Source: Solidesulfovibrio fructosivorans JJ] (lineage in GTDB: Bacteria > Desulfobacterota > Desulfovibrionia > Desulfovibrionales > Desulfovibrionaceae). From it: 49,763 bases of DNA. The position numbers and the translations under genes were made by a program. Location of the stretch: assembly GCF_000179555.1 (NCBI RefSeq), contig NZ_AECZ01000029.1, positions 1 to 49,763 on the forward strand, written 5' to 3'. Shown here in pieces: positions 8,711 to 16,113 of this stretch. Below the pieces are notes generated by a model. That model ran no database searches and was not told where the DNA came from. It was given only the letters and a program-made list of their open reading frames with translations. Position 1 is the first letter of the stretch; every line of letters begins with the position of its first letter.

Positions 8711-9477
8711 CAGTCGTCCTCGCCGAGGTAAGCCCGGACCACTTCCGGGTTCGCCTGCACCTGCTCGGGGGTGCCGTCGGCCAGGGGATGGCCGAAATTG
8801 AGCACGGTGACATGGTCGCTTATGCGCATGACGAGGTCCATGTCGTGCTCCACAAGGCCGATGGTGACGCCGAGCCTGTCGCGGATGGCCATGATCAGGT
8901 CGCCGAGCCGGGCCGTCTCCTTGGAGTTGAGGCCGGCGGCGGGCTCGTCGAGGAGCAGCAGTTTCGGGTCGGCGGCCAGGCCCCGGGCGATCTCCAGCAG
9001 GCGCTGTTTGCCGTAAGGCAGGTCGCCGGCCGGGGTGTCGCGTTCGGCGGAAAGCCCTACGAAATCCAGGCAGAAAAGGGCGCGCTCGCGGCAGGCGGCC
9101 TCGGCCCGGCGAAAGGACCGGGCGCGCAGCAGGCTTGCGGCGATGGAGTAGCGCGTATGGGCATGGCGGCCGGTCATGACGTTTTCGAGCACGGACATGG
9201 AGGTGAAGACTTCCAGGTTCTGGAAGGTGCGCACCACGCCGGCGGCGGCCCGCTTGTGCGGCGGTAGCGTTGCGATGTCGCCGCCGTCCAGAAAGACCCT
9301 GCCGTCGTCGATGTGCGTCATGCCCGTGATCACGTTGAGCATGGTGGTCTTGCCCGCGCCGTTGGGGCCAATAAGCGAGGTGACCGAGCCCGCGGCGATG
9401 GCGAAATCCGCTTCGGTCAGGGCGTGGATGCCGCCAAAGCGCACGGTGACGCCGGCAACGTCGAGCAGCGCCGTCAC
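8710..9477 (-). CDS. livG: ABC transporter ATP-binding protein LivG (255 aa)
   Basis: The second ATPase of the HAAT importer. Walker A GPNGAGKTTMLNVITG (about 36-51), the LivG-typical RTFQNLEVFTSMSVLENVM, signature DLPYGKQRLLEIARGLA, Walker B KLLLLDEPAAGLN and GLVEHDMDLVMRISDHVTVLNFG are seen. The start is GTG at 9477 and overlaps the stop of livM by four bases (GTGA), the normal coupled arrangement. Confidence 0.95.
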   Translation of the reverse strand: MTALLDVAGVTVRFGGIHALTEADFAIAAGSVTSLIGPNGAGKTTMLNVITGMTHIDDGRVFLDGGDIATLPPHKRAAAGVVRTFQNLEVFTSMSVLENVMTGRHAHTRYSIAASLLRARSFRRAEAACRERALFCLDFVGLSAERDTPAGDLPYGKQRLLEIARGLAADPKLLLLDEPAAGLNSKETARLGDLIMAIRDRLGVTIGLVEHDMDLVMRISDHVTVLNFGHPLADGTPEQVQANPEVVRAYLGEDD

Positions 9478-10445
9478 CTGGCTTCCCCCGCGCCGACGCG
9501 GCGCAGTTTGCGGAAAAGCCGCCCCAGGCCGCCGGTCAGGCCGTCCGGCAGGTACATGATGGTGAGCACCAAAATCGCGCCGTAGACCAGGATGTCGATA
9601 TCCTCGAACTCGCGCAGCGCCTCGGGCAGCGCGGTCAGAAACAGCGCGCCAACAACCGAACCCCAGACGTTGGCCATGCCGCCGAGCACCACCATGACCA
9701 CGAGCTGCACGGAGACGCCGAAGCCGAAGGAGGCCGGGGCGATGAAGCTCAGGTAATGGGCGTAGAGCACGCCGGCGAGTCCCGCCAGCCCGGCCGAAAG
9801 CACGAAGACGAAGCGCTTGTGGGCGGCGATGTCGACGCCGAGCGAGGCGGCGGCCTTTTCGCTGACGTGCAGGGCCCGTAGCGCCCGGCCGGTGCGCGAG
9901 CGCATGAGATTGAGCGAGACGAGCACCACCAGGGACAGCACCACGGCCACGAGGTTGTAATAGCTGCGGTCGGAATCGAAATCGAAGCCCAGAAGCGACA
10001 GGCGCGGAATGCCGACGTAGCCCGACGGGCCGCCGGTCAGGTCCACGGCCTCGTTGAAGACAATGGCCACGATAATGCCGAACCCCAGCGTGGCCATGGC
10101 CAGGTAGTGGCCCTTGAGCTTCAAAATGGGCGCGGCCATGACCCAGGCCACGACCATGGCCAGCGCCACCCCGGCCGCCATGCCCACGGGGATGGGCAGG
10201 CCGAAACGCGTGGTGCAGATGGCCGTGACATACGCCCCGATGCCGTAGAAAGCCGCGTGGCCGAGCGAAATCTGGCCGGCGTAGCCCATGAGCAGATTGA
10301 GCCCCACGGCGATGATGGCGCTTAAGCAGCCGAGGATGCAGATGCTCAGGTAATAGTCGTTGGGCAGCAGGTACGGCACGGCCAGGAGCAGGACCAGAAA
10401 AAGCCCGGCCTGGACGATGTTGCGGCCGAGAAGCGGACGCTTCAT
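9474..10445 (-). CDS. livM: ABC transporter permease LivM (323 aa)
   Basis: An inner-membrane permease with about nine to ten hydrophobic helices. The family motif LLMGYAGQISLGHAAFYGIGAYVTA is near residues 50-75. FNEAVDLTGGPSGYVGIP and GRALRALHVSEKAAASLGVD (the coupling-helix region that docks on the ATPases) are also present. MKRP start at 10445, four bases into the end of livH. Forms the channel with LivH. Confidence 0.95.
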   Translation of the reverse strand: MKRPLLGRNIVQAGLFLVLLLAVPYLLPNDYYLSICILGCLSAIIAVGLNLLMGYAGQISLGHAAFYGIGAYVTAICTTRFGLPIPVGMAAGVALAMVVAWVMAAPILKLKGHYLAMATLGFGIIVAIVFNEAVDLTGGPSGYVGIPRLSLLGFDFDSDRSYYNLVAVVLSLVVLVSLNLMRSRTGRALRALHVSEKAAASLGVDIAAHKRFVFVLSAGLAGLAGVLYAHYLSFIAPASFGFGVSVQLVVMVVLGGMANVWGSVVGALFLTALPEALREFEDIDILVYGAILVLTIMYLPDGLTGGLGRLFRKLRRVGAGEAR

Positions 10446-11317
10446 ACCCGGTCCACCCCGGCCTTGCCGAAAAGCCCCGACGGTTTGACGAACAGCAGCA
10501 GGAGCAAAATGATGAAGGCGAAGGCGTCCTTGTAGCCCGAGGACACGTACCCCGCACCAAAGGCCTCGAGCACCCCGAGCACGAGTCCCCCGGCCGCCGC
10601 GCCAAAGGGATTGCCGAGCCCGCCCAGGATGCAGGCGGCAAAGCCCTTGAGCCCGAGCATCATGCCCACGTCGTAGGCGGTCATGGTGATGGGGGCCAGT
10701 ATCGCCCCGGCCGCCGCGCCGATCAGCCCGCTTATGCCGAAGGATAAAAGCGCCATCCTGGCCACGGAGATCCCGACCAGACTGGCCGCCTTTTTCTGAC
10801 AGGCGCAGGCCAGCATGGCCTTGCCCTGGATGGTGGCGGAAAAATACAGCTTGAGCGCGGCAAGCAGGGCCAAGGTCACGGCCAGGACCCACAGGCTCTG
10901 GGGCTGGATGGCCGCGCCCAGGGCCAATATCGGCTTGACCCCGGAAAAGGCCGGCAACGAGACCGTGTCCTTGCCGAAAACCAGCATGGCCCCGCCCCGA
11001 AGCAGGATCGAGACGCCGATGGTGATGATGACGGCGTTTATGGCCGGCGCGCCGGCCAGGGGCCGGATGGTGAGCCGCTCCATGAGCGCGCCGACCACGG
11101 CCGTGGCCAGACAGGCGGCCAGCACCGCCACGGGAAGCGGCAGCCCGAGGCCCGAAAAAGCCACCGACAACATGCCGCCGAGCATCACGAACTCGCCCTG
11201 GGCGAAGTTGATGATGCCCGTGGTGTTGAAAATCATCGTGAACCCAAGCCCGATCAGGCCGTAAGCGGCCCCCTGGGTGAGTCCCGACACGAGATATTGC
11301 GGCGCGCCCGACAGCAT
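10442..11317 (-). CDS. livH: ABC transporter permease LivH (291 aa)
   Basis: An inner-membrane permease. It begins YLVSGLTQGAAYGLIGLGFTMIFNTTGIINFAQGEFVMLG, the classic LivH N-terminus, and has GKAMLACACQKKAASLVGISVARM as the coupling loop. ATG at 11317 is chosen because the conserved LivH sequence starts a few residues later. It has no Shine-Dalgarno: the preceding bases belong to the A hairpin of a composite repeat, only ten bases away. An in-frame TTG at 11350 inside the hairpin (adding MQKGFPSRLFA) is preceded by GAGAGGGGAG, so actual initiation is ambiguous. livH is separated from livJ by the full repeat. Confidence 0.93.
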   Translation of the reverse strand: MLSGAPQYLVSGLTQGAAYGLIGLGFTMIFNTTGIINFAQGEFVMLGGMLSVAFSGLGLPLPVAVLAACLATAVVGALMERLTIRPLAGAPAINAVIITIGVSILLRGGAMLVFGKDTVSLPAFSGVKPILALGAAIQPQSLWVLAVTLALLAALKLYFSATIQGKAMLACACQKKAASLVGISVARMALLSFGISGLIGAAAGAILAPITMTAYDVGMMLGLKGFAACILGGLGNPFGAAAGGLVLGVLEAFGAGYVSSGYKDAFAFIILLLLLFVKPSGLFGKAGVDRV

Positions 11318-11326
11318 AGCGAATAA

Positions 11327-11486
11327 GCGAGAGGGGAAACCCTTTTGCAAAGGGTTCTCCCCTCTCGCGCTCTCCCCTTCCTAAACTCTTCGACCGTTAT
11401 AAGCGGGTTGCCCTTGTTCCCCGGAAAAATTCTTTGGAAAGGGGGTCTGGGGGAAGAACCTTTCTGCAAGAAAGGTTTTCCCCCAG
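11327..11486 (-). repeat. composite B-A repeat, full copy, between livJ and livH
   Basis: Read along the minus strand: B hairpin (CTGGGGGAAAACCTTTC stem, 11447-11486), then ACCCCCTTTCCAAAGAA, a variable centre, TAACGGT...GTTTAGGAAGGGGAGAGC, then A hairpin (11327-11368, stem GCGAGAGGGG-A-GAACCC). The order and flanks are the same as at 30001-30168. It lies entirely between livJ and livH on the transcribed strand, so it may reduce expression downstream of the abundant binding protein. Confidence 0.85.
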
Positions 11487-11503
11487 CCGCTTCGTTCCAA
11501 GTA

Positions 11504-12649
11504 TCAGTTCCCGACGATGACCCAGTCGCCCTTTTCGATGCGCAGCATGATGAAGGCATCCGGGCCGAGGCCGGCATGGTCCGTGGGGCTGTAGGTGAAG
11601 ATGCCGCCGATGCCCGGGAAGTCCTTGGTCTTCTCCAGGGCGTCGCGGATGGCCTGCGGCTTGTCCGAACCGGCCGCCTCGATGGCCTTGACCGCCAGAT
11701 GCAGCGAATCGTAGCCGTGCCCGCCGAAGGTCGAAACCGGGGCGTGGTACTTTTCCTCGTAGGCCTTGGCATAGGCCACCAGCTGCGCCTTTTCGGGATC
11801 GGCATCCGGCAGCTTTTCGGCAACGGTGATCTTGCCCGCCGGCAGCAGGATGCCCTCGGCGGCCTCGCCGGCCAGCTCGATGAACTTTTTGCTGGCCACG
11901 CCATGGCTCATGTAAAGCGGCGTCTTGATGCCGAGCTGCACCCGGTTTTTCGCCACCACGGCCGGACCGGGGTTGGTGCCCCAGCAGATGATGGCGTCCG
12001 GGGACGCGCCCTGGATCTTGGTCAGCTGGGCCGTCATGTCCGTGTCCTTGGGACCGAACACCTCGTCGGCCACAAGCTCGAACCCGTCGGCCGGGACCAG
12101 TTCCTTGAGCACCTCGCGGCCGGCCTGGCCGAAGCCGTCGGACACGGTGAGGATGGCCAGCTTCTTGTAGCCCTGCTTCTTGGCATGGGCCAGGATGCGC
12201 GCCACGGCCAGCCGATCGGACGGCGCGACCTTGAAGATATACGGATTGACCGGCTTGGTGATCTTTTCCGCCGCCGAGCAGGAAATAAGCGGCACCTTGG
12301 CCGCGGCGGCCTTACCCATCACGGCCAGGGAGTTGCCCGAGGTAGTGGGGCCCAGAATGGCCGAGACCCGCTCCTTTTTCAGCAGCCGGTCCGTGGCCAG
12401 CACGGCCTTGTTGACGCCCGTTTCGTCGTCCAGGATCACGACCTCGAGGGGCCGGCCCAACACGCCGCCGGCGGCGTTGATCTTGTCCACTTCCATCTGG
12501 ATGGTGTTCTTCTCCGGCTCGCCCAGAAACGAGGCCGGGCCGGTGACCGACAGCACCGCCCCGAGGCGTACGGGATCGGCGGCCTGCGCCGGGGAGACGG
12601 ACAAGGCAAACAGTGCGGCCAGGGCGCAAAAAAGGGCATGCAGTCGCAT
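11504..12649 (-). CDS. livJ: periplasmic substrate-binding protein of the Liv importer (381 aa)
   Basis: A type I periplasmic binding fold. The cleavable signal is MRLHALFCALAALFALSVSP followed by AQAA|DPVRLG. The mature start LGAVLSVTGPASFLGEPEKNTIQMEVDKINAAGG is typical of LivJ/K and aromatic-acid-binding homologues. Further family sequence: ILGPTTSGNSLAVMGKAAAAKVPLIS. AAGGAG lies eight bases before the ATG at 12649. First gene of the transporter operon. Ligand unknown; the PaaK-type ligase at the operon end favours an aryl acid over leucine. Confidence 0.93.
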   Translation of the reverse strand: MRLHALFCALAALFALSVSPAQAADPVRLGAVLSVTGPASFLGEPEKNTIQMEVDKINAAGGVLGRPLEVVILDDETGVNKAVLATDRLLKKERVSAILGPTTSGNSLAVMGKAAAAKVPLISCSAAEKITKPVNPYIFKVAPSDRLAVARILAHAKKQGYKKLAILTVSDGFGQAGREVLKELVPADGFELVADEVFGPKDTDMTAQLTKIQGASPDAIICWGTNPGPAVVAKNRVQLGIKTPLYMSHGVASKKFIELAGEAAEGILLPAGKITVAEKLPDADPEKAQLVAYAKAYEEKYHAPVSTFGGHGYDSLHLAVKAIEAAGSDKPQAIRDALEKTKDFPGIGGIFTYSPTDHAGLGPDAFIMLRIEKGDWVIVGN

Positions 12650-12882
12650 CAAGGGCTCCTTGTGCAAGACGCCGCCGCGCGAGACGGCAATCCCCCGTCG
12701 CGCGGCAAACGCCGGTGTCGTCGATTCACGTCCCGCCCCTATAGTCGAGAACGGGCCTGAAGGGAACCGCAAACGCCCCCATGACGCCGCTCGCCGCTTT
12801 GCCCAGGTCGGCTTGCCAACGGCGCAAGGCCTGGATTATGCCCGGATAAGACACTCCCATCCCCGCAGCAAGGAGCCTGCCC

Positions 12883-13374
12883 ATGTACCCGATCCTGCGC
12901 GCCGTCCTGATCGCCCTGGCGCTTTCCACCCTTGCCGCCGGCCCGGCCCTGGCCCAGGCCAAGGCCCCCGCGCCCCAGGCCGCAACCGCCCCGGCCAACA
13001 GCCCCGCCAAAAAAGACGACCAGGGCGCCAAGAAAATCCCCGTGGCCATCGAACACGACGACAGCGACCCCCTCGGCGCACGCCTGGCCTACCGCCTCAA
13101 GGAAATGCTCGGCCGCTCCTCGCTCATGCAGCCGTCCGGCAAGGACGAAAAGAAAATCGTCATCGCCATCAAAACCAAGGAAGAATTCCCCGGCCGCCCC
13201 AACGTGGCCTCCATCTACTCCATCTCCTGGCTGTTCTCCTCCAAGGAAGGCTCGCTGAAATACTTCCTCACCTCCGAAGCCGGCATCGTCGACGCCCCGG
13301 GCATGGACCAGACCGCCGAGGAAATCCTCGGCAAGACCGACAAGCTGGCCACCACCTACGGCTACCTGTTCTAG
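12883..13374 (+). CDS. exported protein of unknown function (163 aa)
   Basis: Signal peptide MYPILRAVLIALALSTLAAG ending ALAQA, then an Ala/Pro/Lys-rich linker (about 24-55), then a compact domain (about 55-163) beginning IPVAIEHDDSDPLGARLAYRLKEMLGRSS and containing KIVIAIKTKEEFPGRPNVASIYSISWLF. It resembles proteins whose domain reads differences between regions of a sequence, but I do not recognise a family. AAGGAG precedes the ATG. Divergent from livJ; the codon use and GC match the neighbours. Confidence 0.75.
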   Translation: MYPILRAVLIALALSTLAAGPALAQAKAPAPQAATAPANSPAKKDDQGAKKIPVAIEHDDSDPLGARLAYRLKEMLGRSSLMQPSGKDEKKIVIAIKTKEEFPGRPNVASIYSISWLFSSKEGSLKYFLTSEAGIVDAPGMDQTAEEILGKTDKLATTYGYLF

Positions 13375-14037
13375 CGAAGGCGGACGAAGAGGGCGGGGGC
13401 TCCGCCCCCGCACCCCCGCCGGGAGGCCACGGGCCCCCCGGTCCCCCCTTCCGGTGCGCGTTGGCCGGGCGGAAGGCTTGGCTGGCTGGCGGAATTGCGG
13501 GGGGAAAAGATGGCGGCGGAATTTGTCGGGACGATGCCGCCGCTTGCGCGGCAGGCTCGTCCCAAGCAAATTCCGCCGCCACCACGCCGGTCGCCCCAGG
13601 GGGGCGACATTCGGAAAAACCGTTTGTTCTTGAAATGCGGCGCTTCGCCGCTGGCGTGGTTGTTGCCGCAATCGTGTCCGGCGTCGAGGCGTGAAGCGCC
13701 TCGTGTCGCCGGGCCGATTGCGGCAACGAACCTCCGTCGTCCCGCCGCCCGACGACACCAACCTCGCCCCCACCCCACTCTCCCCAGCCCCCAGACCGCC
13801 TTCCCCCATCCCAACCCGGTAAAGGGGGGTCCGGGGGGCATCAAGCCCCCCGGCGGTGAGGTGCAGGAGAGGCAGAGCCTCTCCTGCCGAGTCCAGGGCA
13901 GCGCCCCTGGCCTGCCCGGACGACGCCTTGGCGGATACTTCGTTACAGGCCGCTAAAGTTTTTTTCTCTTTCAGCCGATCATTTCTATCATAACGGACAT
14001 AACAGACATAACGGCACGCATCACGAAGGAGATTGAC
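13375..14037. other. 663-bp non-coding block with nested inverted repeats
   Basis: No credible gene. In order: GGGCGGGGGCTCCGCCCCCGC hairpin (13391-13411); a long inverted repeat with 23-24 base arms at 13511-13581 (GGCGGCGGAATTTG arm, one small mismatch); a perfect GTCGCCCC/GGGGCGAC hairpin (13590-13608); a second long imperfect inverted repeat at 13659-13731 (GTTGTTGCCGCAATCG arm); then three close hairpins at 13830-13916 (CCGGGGGGC/GCCCCCCGG, CAGGAGAGGC/GCCTCTCCTG, CCAGGGC/GCCCCTGG). The final 60 bases are AT-richer and contain the promoter/ribosome site (GAAGGAG) of the next gene. Confidence 0.7.
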
Positions 14038-15717
14038 GTGATCCAGCCCACACTTTCGACGCTGTTCAGGACGGCTGTACCTTCCTCTTCTTTTACGATG
14101 GGCAACCGCGACCCGTCGACGTCTTCCGCAGCATCGGGCGACACGGTCACGTTCTCGCAGGAAGCCCTGGCCAAAAGCCGTGAAAACGTCGAACAAAGCG
14201 ATACGGCGGACACATCGGATGCAGCCTCCGTCGAAAGTCCTTGGAAGACGCAATACGACCTCGAAGAGGGAACCGTCACCCTGGGCAACGGCCACAAGCA
14301 AAAGACCACCATCAAGGGCTCGAAGATGGAGATCCTGGAATATGACGGGTCAAAGCTCGTGCGGAAGGAAACGGGATCCATCGTCGCCGGGACCGTCACC
14401 AGGGATATTGAAGAATTTGACAAACGCGGCAAGCTGAGCAGCCGTGTCCATACCGAACTCTACGCCCCGGAGGGCGGCAATTCGACCCATACCAGATCCA
14501 CCCTGCAGCGTGACATTCAATGGTTCAAAAATGGAAATATCACCAGGGAACTCCATGATTCCATGGAGGTGGACGCTTCCTATTACTCAAATGTAAAACT
14601 GCACGATGAATCCATCGGCAATGCCGACACGCTGGAAGACCTCGCTGTAAATATAATGAAAGGCGTCACTGGAAACTTGACGAGCGATTTAATCTCAAAA
14701 AATTATTCAGCCGACATTATAGAATATAATGATAACCAAAAAATTTCTCGAACAACATCGATATCCCAGACATTACGGGCGAGAAACGAAACAAACCGAA
14801 TGACTTTCGACACCGGCGAGGCTATCAACACGACAAAAGAGATTAAAAACATTACGGATTTTTCAGTAAGCCAATCCGTATACGACAATGACGGAAATAT
14901 TGTGAGCCAGGGATCCTTCAAGGATACCTATGTGAAAGGGGTTTCCCAGTCGCAACAGCTCGATTTCAACCAATACAACAAGGGCGAACTTGTCCAGCAA
15001 AGTCATGCCGAAGCCACGCAGCAAGCCACGTCCGGGCACAGGTTACCCAAACGGCCGGACATCCTCGAAGCGCTTTCCCTGACCGAGCAGCAATACAGCG
15101 CCACGACGCCGCTCGGGGCCCAAACCTTGCTGGCCGACGGCAAGGAGAAGCAGGTCGAGAATCCCGCCTCGCTTGTGGACGCGACGCTCGGCTACATTGC
15201 CGATGGAAACTTCAACTCCGCCAAAAACACGAGCAGAGGCACCGCAAGCGACGTCCCGCACAGCAGTTCCTGGGAAAACACGCTTTATCAGGACGGCAAG
15301 AAGGTGCTGCAGCAGCGCGACTCGGAGGTTGTCCGGGAAAATCCCCTGCCGGACTTCACCGGGTTCATGACCGTCACGGGCCTGACCGAGGACCAGGATG
15401 CGGTGTATCTACGCAACACCAGTCATTCCGTGGAGACGTACAAGGATGGCCTCGCGGTGGACAATGCTTCGGTCGACATGGACGAGGCCTCGGTCGATGA
15501 CACGCGCGGCCTGACCCACACCGAAACGAACGTGCACTCGTCCAGCACCACCGGCGGCAAGCGCAAGGAAAACCATATGGCGCTGGCGGATTCCCTTGTT
15601 AACGTGGACAACAACAGCACCGCCTCCACGAAAAAGGTAGGGAGCAAGATGCAGATGCTGCTGGATAACGTCCTTTCGGTCTTCCAGGGTTTCGACGACG
15701 CGTCCGAGAAAAACTGA
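14038..15717 (+). CDS. 559-aa repeat protein of unknown function
   Basis: Not a family I can name. GTG start after AAGGAGATTGAC. Residues about 33-46 read GDTVTFSQEALAKSRE, a motif (DxVxxSxEA) seen at the N-terminus of several uncharacterised Desulfovibrio proteins. The body has at least eight short segments of the pattern aromatic-Asp/Asn-x-x-G/K followed by alternating hydrophilic residues: LEYDGSKLVRK, EEFDKRGKLSSR, QWFKNGNITRE, IEYNDNQKISR, SVYDNDGNIVSQ, NQYNKGELVQQ, TLYQDGKKVLQQ, ETYKDGLAVDN. These resemble beta-strand/turn units of YD- or MORN-type repeats. No signal peptide or membrane segment. The middle (14640-14920) is AT-richer than the rest. Confidence 0.75.
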   Translation: MIQPTLSTLFRTAVPSSSFTMGNRDPSTSSAASGDTVTFSQEALAKSRENVEQSDTADTSDAASVESPWKTQYDLEEGTVTLGNGHKQKTTIKGSKMEILEYDGSKLVRKETGSIVAGTVTRDIEEFDKRGKLSSRVHTELYAPEGGNSTHTRSTLQRDIQWFKNGNITRELHDSMEVDASYYSNVKLHDESIGNADTLEDLAVNIMKGVTGNLTSDLISKNYSADIIEYNDNQKISRTTSISQTLRARNETNRMTFDTGEAINTTKEIKNITDFSVSQSVYDNDGNIVSQGSFKDTYVKGVSQSQQLDFNQYNKGELVQQSHAEATQQATSGHRLPKRPDILEALSLTEQQYSATTPLGAQTLLADGKEKQVENPASLVDATLGYIADGNFNSAKNTSRGTASDVPHSSSWENTLYQDGKKVLQQRDSEVVRENPLPDFTGFMTVTGLTEDQDAVYLRNTSHSVETYKDGLAVDNASVDMDEASVDDTRGLTHTETNVHSSSTTGGKRKENHMALADSLVNVDNNSTASTKKVGSKMQMLLDNVLSVFQGFDDASEKN

Positions 15718-16113
15718 ACCGGCGCGTCCCCCCTTTCCGGGCGTTTCCTTCCCCGCCGTCGAGGCGTCGCCCCGAGGGCGGGCGCCGATCTCCGCTTCTT
15801 TTGGCCTGCCCTTTCCTGGGCCCAGGGCCACCCATCGCCAAAGCCCCCGGGGCGCGTGCGACACCCCTTGGCCATGCCGGGGCCAAAAAGCGACGCCCAA
15901 AATACTAGACAACAAGTCCGATTCTGCTTAGACGTTTACAGTCATATTGCCAGGGTGGATATGCGATCCCCCCGCAGTATCGACGAAACACCCAGGTCAA
16001 CGGGAACACCTCTCCCATACCAGGGCAGCGGAAGACGCTTTTAACCTGGAGCATTCCTTACAACCGTTACAGGGAATGCTTTGTTCGAACCTTAAAAAGG
16101 AATCATTGGGATC
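15718..16113. other. 396-bp intergenic region upstream of the flavodiiron gene
   Basis: No gene. Bases 15790-15900 are GC-rich with short palindromes (CCTGGGCCCAGG; TTGGC...GGCCAA), which could end the upstream transcript. From 15900 the composition becomes AT-richer. CTAGACAACAAG at 15905-15916 is repeated exactly at 21322-21333. An inverted repeat at 16050-16080 is listed separately. Confidence 0.5.
16050..16080. promoter_or_regulatory. inverted repeat AGCATTCC-N15-GGAATGCT, possible operator
   Basis: Perfect 8-base arms 16050-16057 and 16073-16080, 34 bases before the flavodiiron ATG. The spacing would suit a dimeric regulator or an mRNA hairpin close to the ribosome site AAAAAGGAAT. No T tract follows, so it is not a terminator. 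The factor that would bind is not known. Confidence 0.5.

Noticed and set aside
8710-10641. A permease-ATPase fusion spanning livM and livG
   Set aside because: The N-terminal half of this frame is an out-of-frame shadow of livM; livG starts at the GTG at 9477.
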